NCBI GenBank assembly: GCA_900555975.1
Contig: USNI01000083.1
Coordinates: 1-5,304, forward strand
Origin: an uncultured Desulfovibrio sp.
GTDB lineage: Bacteria; Desulfobacterota; Desulfovibrionia; Desulfovibrionales; Desulfovibrionaceae
Direction of reading: 5' to 3'
DNA: 5,304 nucleotides
Position 1 is the stretch's first letter. Each line of letters starts with the position of its first letter. Made by a program: the position numbers and the translations under genes. Positions 1 to 5,304 of the stretch are shown here, one piece after another. A model generated the notes under the pieces. The model saw nothing but the letters and a program-made list of their open reading frames with translations, made no database searches and was not told the origin of the DNA.

Positions 1-20
1 GCCACCTGAGCTACGCGCCT
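1..20 (-). tRNA. tRNA gene, 5' end only (cut by window edge)
   Basis: Read on the minus strand, the first bases of the window give a 7-base acceptor strand (AGGCGCG) followed by TAGCTCAGGTGG, the standard tRNA pattern of T8, A9, the D-stem GCTC, then A14, G15 and the D-loop GG. Base 20 is therefore the probable mature 5' end. The anticodon lies outside the window, so the amino acid cannot be told. A promoter-like pair sits just upstream at 43-69, which supports the call. The weakness is that only about 20 bases are visible. Confidence 0.72.
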
Positions 21-42
21 TTATTGTTCGGTGAGGACGATT

Positions 43-69
43 CTTATAGACCTTTCCGCCTCTCGTCAA
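43..69 (-). promoter_or_regulatory. putative sigma-70 promoter of the minus-strand tRNA gene
   Basis: On the minus strand TTGACG (69 to 64) is followed after 15 bases by TATAAG (48 to 43). Each hexamer matches the consensus at five of six bases. Transcription would start near position 36, leaving a leader of about 15 bases before the tRNA 5' end at 20, which is normal for a tRNA gene. The 15-base spacer is shorter than the ideal 17. Location and match quality favour a real promoter, but this is prediction only. Confidence 0.5.
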
Positions 70-319
70 GCATTTTCCACAAGATTTTTTCAGATTCACC
101 CTCCTCGCCGCCTTTTTCCTTCCGCATCACACGCCTCCATCCCGCCGGCGCAGGGAACGGACGACCTCTCGCAGCATGACCTCTCCGCCCTGTCCCTGTC
201 CGTCCGCCGCACAGCCGCGAACGTCCGCCTCCCCCACGCCGATCCCCGGAAAGTGTTGCACGGAGCTGTTTCCTGTGCTAACAGCGCAGAAGCGTACTTT
301 TTAATGATGGAGGCATATC
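70..319. other. intergenic region between divergent tRNA and transporter genes
   Basis: About 250 bases without a convincing gene. The left part is pyrimidine-rich on the plus strand. An 8-base direct repeat, GACCTCTC, occurs at 163-170 and 178-185, and CGGACG at 158-163 is the reverse complement of CGTCCG at 201-206. An open frame at 31-339 runs through here but has no ribosome site, a low-complexity Pro/Ser/Arg-rich product, and covers the tRNA promoter, so it is not called. The right end should hold the promoter and leader of the transporter unit. Confidence 0.5.
256..284 (+). promoter_or_regulatory. weak candidate promoter for the transporter-desulfidase unit
   Basis: TTGCAC (256-261) is followed after exactly 17 bases by TAACAG (279-284), with a TG one base ahead of the second hexamer as in extended -10 promoters. 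Each hexamer matches consensus at only three of six bases. Transcription would begin near 291, about 29 bases before the start codon at 320. Spacing and position fit, but the sequence match is poor, so this is only the best candidate seen. Confidence 0.22.
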
Positions 320-1549
320 ATGTCCACAAAGGCCGCTGATTTCTCGCTGATCATCAAGCTGCTGATCGGCATCGTGGCTGGTTCCCTCATAGGGACCTAT
401 CTCGGCAACAACATCCAGAGTCCCCTGCATCACATCATGGATGCCGTGGCGTCGGTCAAGTACGCCTTGGGGCAGATCATTTTCTACGCGGTGCCCCTCG
501 TCATCGTGGGCTTCATCACGCCCGCCATCGTCCGACTCGGACAGAACGCCAGCAGAATTCTGTTCACAGCCGTGGCCATCGCCTACCTCTCCTCCATAGG
601 GGCGGCCTTCTTCTCCACCGTCTCCGGATACGCCATCATTCCCCATCTTTCCATAGCCACCTCCACCGAGGCGCTGCGCAAGCTTCCGGACATCGTGTTC
701 CGGCTCGACATTCCACCTCTCTTCAGCGTCATGAGCGCCCTCATTCTGGCGCTTTTCTTCGGTGTGGCCATCACCTGGACGAAGTCTGAAAACATGGCCA
801 GACTTTTTTCCGAACTTGAGCGCATCATGAGTTCCCTTGTGGTACGCATCATGATTCCCATCCTGCCCTTCTTCGTGGGCATGTCCTTCCTCGGCCTTGC
901 CTATGAAGGCTCGCTGAGCCTTCATCTGCCGGTGTTCATTTCCATGGTGCTCATCGTCATCGTGGGGCACTTCATCTGGCTTGCCGTGCTCTACGGCATC
1001 GGCGGCGCGCTTTCCGGCCGCAATCCCTGGGAAGTGTTCCGCTACTATGCTCCCGCATACCTCACCGCCGTGGGCACCATGTCCAGCGCGGCCACGCTTC
1101 CCGTGGCGCTGGAATGTGCCAGAAAGTCCCGCGTCCTCAGCAAGAACCTTGTGGAGTTCATGATTCCTCTCGGATCCACCGTGCATCTGTGCGGCTCCGT
1201 GCTGACGGAAACCTTCTTCTGCATGACGCTGCATCTCATGCTTTACGGCACACTTCCGAGCGTCGGCGTCATGATCCTGTTCTGCCTGCTGCTCGGCATC
1301 TTCGCCGTCGGCGCTCCGGGCGTTCCCGGCGGCACCGTGGTGGCCTCCCTCGGCATCGTCACCGGCGTTCTGGGCTTTGATCAGAACGGCGTGGCCCTGC
1401 TCATCGCCATCTTCGCCCTTCAGGACAGCTTCGGCACGGCCTGCAACATCACCGGCGACGGCGCGCTCACCCTCATGCTTGAGGGCATCTTCAACCGAAA
1501 CGAAGAACTCGGAGAGCTGCAGCACAAATCCGCCGGAGAAAACGCATGA
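320..1549 (+). CDS. divergent dicarboxylate/amino acid:cation symporter (DAACS/SLC1-type)
   Basis: A 409-residue inner-membrane protein, a usual length for this family, with hydrophobic segments throughout. Family landmarks appear in order: the first re-entrant hairpin with a Ser-rich tip (residues 243-263, MSSAATLP); the TM7 segment PLGSTVHLCGS (283-293); the second hairpin APGVPGGT (332-339); and TM8 with D369, T373, N376 and D380. Two signatures are altered. The sodium motif NMDGT reads HLCGS (289-293), and the arginine that binds the acidic side chain in glutamate/aspartate carriers is Gly372. By alignment from memory this argues against a standard glutamate or aspartate importer and for a neutral substrate or different ion coupling. 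The start at 320 has a strong GGAGG (309-313) six bases upstream. Its stop overlaps the desulfidase start by ATGA, suggesting translational coupling and a shared substrate, perhaps cysteine. Family call is firm; substrate is inferred. Confidence 0.88.
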   Translation: MSTKAADFSLIIKLLIGIVAGSLIGTYLGNNIQSPLHHIMDAVASVKYALGQIIFYAVPLVIVGFITPAIVRLGQNASRILFTAVAIAYLSSIGAAFFSTVSGYAIIPHLSIATSTEALRKLPDIVFRLDIPPLFSVMSALILALFFGVAITWTKSENMARLFSELERIMSSLVVRIMIPILPFFVGMSFLGLAYEGSLSLHLPVFISMVLIVIVGHFIWLAVLYGIGGALSGRNPWEVFRYYAPAYLTAVGTMSSAATLPVALECARKSRVLSKNLVEFMIPLGSTVHLCGSVLTETFFCMTLHLMLYGTLPSVGVMILFCLLLGIFAVGAPGVPGGTVVASLGIVTGVLGFDQNGVALLIAIFALQDSFGTACNITGDGALTLMLEGIFNRNEELGELQHKSAGENA

Positions 1550-2826
1550 ACGAAAGTGAACGCAACGCCTTTCTTTCCCTGCTGCGCAAGGAAGTCGTGC
1601 CCGCGCTCGGCTGCACGGAACCCATCGCCGTAGCCCTTGCCGCGGCAAGGGCCGCCGAAGAGCTGGGGCGGACGCCGGACAGACTGGATGTTGCCGTAAG
1701 CGCCAACCTGCTCAAGAACGGCATGGGCGTCATGGTGCCCGGCACGGGAGAAATGGGCCTCGGCGTGGCCGCTGCCGCAGGCGCCCTCGGCGGAAAAAGC
1801 GCCCTCGGCCTGGAATGTCTGAAGGATCTTTCCGAAGAGACGGCCGAAGCCGCCCGCGACATGCTGGCAAAGGATGCCGTCAACCTGCACCTTGCGGACA
1901 ACGACGAACTGCTCTACTGCCTTGTGACCGCCTTTGCCGGAGAAGAAAGCGCCGCCGCCGAACTTTCGGGCAGCCACGACAACATCACCCGCGTGTGGAG
2001 GAACGGCGAGATCTCCTTTGAAAAGCCCGACTCCTCCCTGCAGGAAGGCGACGATGCCCCCTGGCCTCTCACGCTCGCCGGCATCTACGACCTTGCCACC
2101 ACGGCTCCGATTGAGGAAATCAGCTTCATTCTGGAGGCCGCGCGCATGAACCGCCGCGTGGCGGAAGAAGGACTCCGCCGTCAGTACGGACTCGGCGTGG
2201 GCAAGATGATGGACACGCAGATACGCAAGCACATCCTCGCCGACGATTTGCCCACCTTCGCCACCAAGCTCACGGCCGCCGCAGCCGACGCGCGCATGGC
2301 CGGAGTCATGATGCCGGTGATGAGCAATTCCGGCAGCGGCAATCAGGGCATCACCTGCACCATGCCCGTGGTGGCCTGCGCCATACGCATGCAGTCCGAC
2401 GACGAGAAACTGGCCCGCGCCCTCATGATGAGCCATCTCACCTCCATCCACATCAAGCATCACCTGGGACGCCTTTCGGCGCACTGCGGCGCGATGGTGG
2501 CTGCCACGGCCTCGGCCTGCGGCATCGCTCTGCTGCTCGGCGGAGGACTCAGGGACATGGAGCGCACCGTGCGCAACATGGTGGGCAACGTTTCCGGCAT
2601 GATATGCGACGGCGCAAAAAGCAGCTGCGCCCTCAAGGTGGCCACGGCCGTAAGCGCAGGCATACAGGCCGTGCTTCTGGCCCTGAACGGCACCGTGGTT
2701 CCCGGCAACGAAGGCATCGTGGATGACGACATCGAAGCCTGCATCGCCAACCTGGGCCGCCTCGGTTCCACGGGCATGAAGGAAGCCGACAAGGTCATTC
2801 TCGACATCATGCTGCACAAGTCCTGA
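1546..2826 (+). CDS. L-cysteine desulfidase, CyuA/CdsB (YhaM, UPF0597) family
   Basis: A 426-residue cytoplasmic protein of about full family length. Members are oxygen-sensitive [4Fe-4S] enzymes converting L-cysteine to pyruvate, ammonia and sulfide; databases also call them serine dehydratase alpha-like proteins. Visible signatures are GCTEP near the N-terminus with Cys23, a predicted active-site residue; SNSGSGNQG (260-268); CGAMVAATASACG (314-326); and CDGAKSSC (354-361). Cys314, Cys354 and Cys361 are the likely cluster ligands, an inference from family conservation. The start codon overlaps the transporter stop (ATGA) and has GGAG at 1535-1538, seven bases upstream. An intrinsic terminator follows 20 bases after the stop. 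The pairing echoes the E. coli cyuP-cyuA arrangement, but with an unrelated transporter family. Pure serine dehydratase activity, or activity on another beta-substituted amino acid, remains possible. Confidence 0.87.
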   Translation: MNESERNAFLSLLRKEVVPALGCTEPIAVALAAARAAEELGRTPDRLDVAVSANLLKNGMGVMVPGTGEMGLGVAAAAGALGGKSALGLECLKDLSEETAEAARDMLAKDAVNLHLADNDELLYCLVTAFAGEESAAAELSGSHDNITRVWRNGEISFEKPDSSLQEGDDAPWPLTLAGIYDLATTAPIEEISFILEAARMNRRVAEEGLRRQYGLGVGKMMDTQIRKHILADDLPTFATKLTAAAADARMAGVMMPVMSNSGSGNQGITCTMPVVACAIRMQSDDEKLARALMMSHLTSIHIKHHLGRLSAHCGAMVAATASACGIALLLGGGLRDMERTVRNMVGNVSGMICDGAKSSCALKVATAVSAGIQAVLLALNGTVVPGNEGIVDDDIEACIANLGRLGSTGMKEADKVILDIMLHKS

Positions 2827-2846
2827 TCCCGACCTCAGCCATCTTC

Positions 2847-2880
2847 AAAACAGACGGGGCCACCGCTCCGTCTGTTTTTT
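2847..2880 (+). terminator. strong intrinsic terminator of the transporter-desulfidase unit
   Basis: Bases 2847-2860 pair with 2865-2878 in an uninterrupted 14-bp stem (one G-T wobble, 2858 with 2867), capped by the tetraloop CACC (2861-2864). The core CAGACGG/CCGTCTG is followed by six T residues (2875-2880). It lies 20 bases after the desulfidase stop. The A run on the 5' side becomes a T run on the other strand, so it might also stop minus-strand transcription. It separates this unit from the leu genes. Confidence 0.93.
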
Positions 2881-2939
2881 ATATGGAATGCCACGTATCT
2901 CCCCTCCCTCCTGCCGGCGCGCATACGCTCCATGCCAAG

Positions 2940-2982
2940 GCTTTCCGCTGCCCGACAGGCGCTTTCCGGCCATGCCGACAGG
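2940..2982 (+). repeat. two-copy composite direct repeat upstream of leuC (possible operator)
   Basis: Two blocks recur in the same order. GCTTTCCG (2940-2947) then CCGACAGG (2952-2959) is followed by GCTTTCCG (2961-2968) then CCGACAGG (2975-2982). The blocks are 4 and 6 bases apart, and the units repeat at 21 and 23 bases, close to two helical turns, so a bound protein would see both copies on the same face. A related CATGCCAAGG (2931-2940) resembles CATGCCGACAGG (2971-2982). The repeat lies at the border of the AT-rich stretch that probably contains the leu promoter. No known regulator site is recognised. Confidence 0.5.
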
Positions 2983-3167
2983 TATTTTATGCATGCTAAT
3001 TATGTGAAATAACTCGTCCCATTAAAAGAAAACTTATGTCTCTATGAGATGTCTGCTTTCTTTTTTCTGGACAAGCAGAAAACGCTCCTTTATCCTGCAA
3101 AAAATACTGCCCGTTCCCGCTTCCTGCAGGAAAAACGCATCATCTCATCATACAAGGACATATCCCT
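2983..3167 (+). promoter_or_regulatory. AT-rich promoter/leader region of the leu genes
   Basis: Base composition shifts sharply from GC-rich to AT-rich at about 2983, as expected for a promoter and untranslated leader, and a terminator upstream means leuC needs its own promoter here. No hexamer pair is convincing: CCGACA (2975-2980) with TAATTA (2997-3002) at 16 bases and a TG ahead is the best seen. Other structure includes an inverted repeat TCTGCTT/AAGCAGA (3052-3058 and 3073-3079, 14-base loop containing a T run) and a perfect 12-base palindrome TTCCTGCAGGAA (3121-3132). The leuC ribosome site AAGGA is at 3154-3158. No T-box or recognised leucine leader was seen. Confidence 0.4.
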
Positions 3168-4478
3168 ATGGGCATGACCGTCACTCAGAAAATACTGGCC
3201 GCGCACGCAGGACTTGAAAGCGTGACCGCAGGCCAGCTCATTGAAGCCAGGCTCGACGTGGTCATGGGCAACGACATCACCATAGCGCTCGCCGTTCCCG
3301 AATTCCGCAAGGCCGGAGCCGACAAGGTGTTCGACAAGGACAAGGTCGTGGTGGTTCTCGATCACTTCGCGCCGAACAAGGACATCAAGGCCGCCATGCA
3401 GTGCAAGATCTGCCGCGAGTTCGCCCGCGAAAACGAGCTTACCCATTTCTTTGATGTGGGCCGCATGGGCATCGAGCACGCGCTTCTGCCCGAACAGGGC
3501 ATCGTCGCTCCTGGTGAAGTCATCATCGGCGGCGACTCGCACACCTGCACCTACGGTGCGCTGGGAGCCTTTTCCACCGGCGTGGGCAGCACAGACCTCG
3601 CCATGGGCATGGCCACGGGAGAAAACTGGTTCAAGGTTCCTTCCGCCATCCGCTTCAACCTCACGGGCAAGCCGGGCAGATGGGTCTGCGGCAAGGACGT
3701 CATGCTGCACATCATAGGACTCATCGGCGTGGACGGCGCGCTCTACCGCTCCATGGAATTTTCCGGAAGCGGCGTGGCCCATCTCTCCATGGACGATCGC
3801 TTCTCCATCACCAACATGGCCATCGAAGCCGGAGCCAAGAACGCCACCTTCCCCGTGGACGACATCTGCCGCGCCTATCTCAGGGATCACTGCACGAAGA
3901 GCTGGACGGCCTATGAAGCCGACGAGGACGCCGAATACGAGAAGACCATCGACATCGATCTCTCCTCCATCCGTCCCACCGTGGCTTTCCCCCATCTGCC
4001 CTCCAACACCCGCACCATCGACGAAGTGGGTGATGTGGAACTCGATCAGGTCTTCATCGGCTCCTGCACCAACGGCAGAATGGAAGACATGGCCATGGCT
4101 GCGAGCATCCTCAAAGGCCGCAAAATCAGCGACAGAGTCCGCGTCATCGTCATTCCCGCTACGCCGTCCATCTATATGGAATGCATGGAAAAAGGCTATA
4201 TCCGCACCTTCATGGAAGCCGGATGCGCGGTGAGCACCCCCACCTGCGGAGTAGCTAAAGGACAGATAGTAAGAGAGATAGATGCTCTCGGCGGACACAT
4301 GGGCATTCTTGCCGCCGGTGAAAAATGCCTTTCCACCACGAACCGCAATTTCGTGGGACGCATGGGCCATGTGGACTCGGAAGTCTATCTCTGCAGTCCG
4401 GCCGTGGCGGCCGCATCGGCCATAGCGGGCCGCATCGTCAGCCCTGAAGCAATCATGGACAAGGAAGGAGACGACTGA
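3168..4478 (+). CDS. leuC: 3-isopropylmalate dehydratase large subunit with a disrupted Fe-S motif
   Basis: Large subunit of isopropylmalate isomerase, which with LeuD converts 2-isopropylmalate to 3-isopropylmalate via a [4Fe-4S] cluster in the cytoplasm. It is the shorter, archaeal-like LeuC type (normally about 420 residues; here 436). Family features are the [15 protein letters not shown] start, [16 protein letters not shown] (96-111), [23 protein letters not shown] (121-143), GSCTNGR (298-304) with ligand Cys300, and [11 protein letters not shown] (390-400). Of the three ligands expected (300, 360, 363), Cys300 and Cys360 are present. Residue 363 is Ala, and the segment up to LGGHMG is about ten residues too long, with no cysteine. 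The cluster should therefore be impaired. The start has AAGGA nine bases upstream; the stop overlaps leuD by one base (TGATG). Homoaconitase or dimethylmalate dehydratase are sequence alternatives; leuD and leuB next door favour leucine synthesis. Confidence 0.88.
   Translation: MGMTVTQKILAAHAGLESVTAGQLIEARLDVVMGNDITIALAVPEFRKAGADKVFDKDKVVVVLDHFAPNKDIKAAMQCKICREFARENELTHFFDVGRMGIEHALLPEQGIVAPGEVIIGGDSHTCTYGALGAFSTGVGSTDLAMGMATGENWFKVPSAIRFNLTGKPGRWVCGKDVMLHIIGLIGVDGALYRSMEFSGSGVAHLSMDDRFSITNMAIEAGAKNATFPVDDICRAYLRDHCTKSWTAYEADEDAEYEKTIDIDLSSIRPTVAFPHLPSNTRTIDEVGDVELDQVFIGSCTNGRMEDMAMAASILKGRKISDRVRVIVIPATPSIYMECMEKGYIRTFMEAGCAVSTPTCGVAKGQIVREIDALGGHMGILAAGEKCLSTTNRNFVGRMGHVDSEVYLCSPAVAAASAIAGRIVSPEAIMDKEGDD
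4251..4283 (+). other. low-GC in-frame patch inside leuC, resembling an MnmG segment
   Basis: Codons 362-372 of leuC ([11 protein letters not shown]) have no counterpart in the LeuC family, where CG-x-C-LGGHMG is continuous. The 33 bases are 36% GC (12 of 33) and 25 of 33 are purines, with AT-ending codons GTA, AAA, ATA, GTA, AGA, ATA in a gene that prefers GTG, AAG and ATC. The peptide with its borders, [16 protein letters not shown], closely resembles a conserved segment of MnmG/GidA, from memory. The patch keeps the leuC frame open, although the other two frames contain stops. The exact junctions are blurred by shared bases around GGAG on the left and CTCGGCGGA on the right. Confidence 0.75.
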
Positions 4479-4990
4479 TGCAGAACGCGCACGGCAAAGC
4501 CTTTGTCTTCGGCGACGACGTCAATACCGACGTCATTCTCCCCGGCAAGTACCTCAACGTCACCGACCCGAAGGAACTGGCCTCCCACTGCATGGAATCG
4601 GAAGATCCCGACTTCGTGAAGAAGACCCGTCCCGGCGACATCATGGTGGCGCACAAAAACTTCGGCTGCGGTTCCTCCCGCGAGCACGCGCCCCTCTCCA
4701 TCAAATATCTGGGGATTTCCTGCGTCATCGCCTCCACCTTCGCCCGCATCTTCTTCCGCAACGCCCTCAACATCGGCCTGCCCATTCTGGAATGCGAGGA
4801 AGCGGCCGAAAACATCCATGAAGGCGATGTCGTAAGCGTCGATTTCCAGACCGGCGTCATCACCGACGAAACCACGGGCCGCACCTTTCAGGCCGAGCCC
4901 TTCCCTCCCTTCATGCAGAACCTCATCGCCTGCGGCGGTCTGGTAAACTACTCGAAGGAAAAAATAGAAAAACTGCGCGCCGCGCGCTGA
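4478..4990 (+). CDS. leuD: 3-isopropylmalate dehydratase small subunit
   Basis: The 170-residue swivel-domain subunit that joins LeuC to form the active isomerase in leucine synthesis. Length fits the short LeuD type (about 160-170 residues). Landmarks are the N-terminal GDDVNTDVILPGKYL (12-26), NFGCGSSREHAP (61-72) for substrate binding, and IASTFARIFFRNALNIGLPILE (84-105). The YLN segment (25-27) lies at the loop that tunes substrate choice in this family; its Leu-containing form agrees with an aliphatic substrate, though this is weak evidence. The start ATG overlaps the leuC stop by one base, with AAGGAG (4465-4470) seven bases upstream, so the two are translationally coupled. The gene looks intact despite the damaged partner. 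Confidence 0.92.
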   Translation: MQNAHGKAFVFGDDVNTDVILPGKYLNVTDPKELASHCMESEDPDFVKKTRPGDIMVAHKNFGCGSSREHAPLSIKYLGISCVIASTFARIFFRNALNIGLPILECEEAAENIHEGDVVSVDFQTGVITDETTGRTFQAEPFPPFMQNLIACGGLVNYSKEKIEKLRAAR

Positions 4991-5113
4991 CGTTTCCGCC
5001 CGGCTCCTGTTTTGCCCGGCCGACGAAACGCCAGGCAGAACGTTTCCCGATCCCCGAAGGCAGGCCAGGCGCCCCTTCGCATCCTTTCCTTCCAAGAAAC
5101 AAAGGATCTCATC
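4991..5113 (+). other. leuD-leuB spacer with alternative short hairpins
   Basis: A 123-base gap, long for adjacent operon genes. CGTTTCC occurs at 4991-4997 and again at 5041-5047. GAAACG (5025-5030) between them can pair with either copy, giving two mutually exclusive 6-bp stems. CCCGGC is also directly repeated (4999-5004, 5015-5020). No T run follows either stem, so no intrinsic terminator is called, and leuB is probably cotranscribed with leuCD. No separate promoter or gene is seen. Confidence 0.4.
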
Positions 5114-5304
5114 ATGGCAACCTATCGTATCGCGGTCATTCCCGGCGACGGCATCGGCCCGGAAATCGTGACTGAAGCTCTCAAGGTTCTTGAAAAGGTC
5201 GGACAGAAGTTCGGCCATGAATTCATCTTCACCCATCTTCTCATGGGCGGCGCGGCCTACGACGCCGTGGGCACCTGCTTCCCCGAAGATACCGTGGAGA
5301 TCTG
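5114..5304 (+). CDS. leuB: 3-isopropylmalate dehydrogenase, N-terminal part (cut by window edge)
   Basis: The first 63 codons of a beta-decarboxylating dehydrogenase that oxidises and decarboxylates 3-isopropylmalate to 2-oxoisocaproate with NAD. The N-terminus MATYRIAVIPGDGIGPEIV is the family hallmark, followed by GGAAYDAVGT (45-54) and FPEDTVEI, matching LeuB rather than isocitrate dehydrogenase. The start at 5114 has AAGGA (5102-5106) seven bases upstream. Position after leuC and leuD agrees with the third step of the pathway. Catalytic Arg, Lys and Asp residues lie beyond the window, so a related tartrate/malate-type enzyme cannot be fully excluded, but the context makes LeuB much more likely. 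Confidence 0.9.
   Translation, partial: MATYRIAVIPGDGIGPEIVTEALKVLEKVGQKFGHEFIFTHLLMGGAAYDAVGTCFPEDTVEI

Noticed and set aside
248..260. Possible sigma-54 site (GG at 248-249, TTGCA at 256-260)
   Set aside because: The GG and GC elements are separated by eight bases rather than the ten required, and the TGGCAC element is absent.
31..339. 102-codon open frame starting GTG at the left end
   Set aside because: It has no ribosome site, a low-complexity Pro/Ser/Arg/Ala product with no recognisable domain, covers the predicted tRNA promoter, and runs into the transporter start.
278..2817. Long minus-strand open frames opposite the transporter and desulfidase
   Set aside because: They are rich in His, Gly, Glu and Asp, as expected for antisense shadows of GC-rich genes, and sit opposite two clearly conserved proteins. 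The same applies to the minus-strand frames at 3090-4370 and 4385-5236.
3003..3018. Possible CRP/FNR-type site starting TGTGA
   Set aside because: Only the left half matches; the right half reads TCGTC instead of TCACA.
4251..4286. Removable element (intron or translational bypass) restoring the leuC CxxC motif
   Set aside because: The only TGC in the segment (4283-4285) is out of frame with the downstream CTC-GGC-GGA, so excision or a hop that keeps it would not rejoin LeuC in frame. No intron core fits in about 35 bases.
4245..4301. Selenocysteine replacing the missing Fe-S cysteine
   Set aside because: There is no in-frame TGA in this part of leuC; the position is an ordinary Ala codon.
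1..5304. CRISPR arrays, insertion sequences, phage genes or defence systems
   Set aside because: No regularly spaced repeats, transposase-like or phage-like reading frames, or terminal inverted repeats were seen. Apart from the leuC patch the gene content is ordinary metabolism.

Overview
The window looks like chromosomal sequence from a GC-rich, probably anaerobic bacterium. The family types, an oxygen-sensitive cysteine desulfidase and a short-type LeuC/LeuD pair followed by leuB, resemble Desulfovibrionaceae. That assignment is inference from recalled protein and gene-order similarity; no search was run.

Layout: positions 1-20 hold the 5' end of a tRNA gene on the minus strand, with a plausible promoter at 43-69. 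All protein genes run on the plus strand. Positions 320-2826 form a two-gene unit: a divergent SLC1/DAACS-type transporter overlapping by ATGA with an L-cysteine desulfidase of the CyuA/CdsB (YhaM, UPF0597) family. A strong intrinsic terminator at 2847-2880 closes it. A regulatory-looking gap follows (2881-3167), with a two-copy direct repeat at 2940-2982 and an AT-rich leader. Positions 3168-5304 carry leuC, leuD and the first 63 codons of leuB, the second and third steps of leucine biosynthesis. No leuA is in view.

The first unit reads as an uptake-and-degradation module: the transporter would import cysteine or a related neutral substrate, and the desulfidase would split cysteine to pyruvate, ammonia and sulfide. 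The second unit would isomerise 2-isopropylmalate and oxidise 3-isopropylmalate.

The most striking observation is inside leuC. At the [4Fe-4S] CxxC motif the second cysteine (expected residue 363) is absent and about ten extra residues are present. The extra segment (4251-4283) is 36% GC, purine-rich, and spells a peptide closely resembling a conserved segment of the tRNA-modification protein MnmG/GidA. It looks like a short foreign patch joined at a shared Leu-Gly-Gly. It is either a real microhomology-mediated patch that should inactivate this LeuC, or an assembly artefact.
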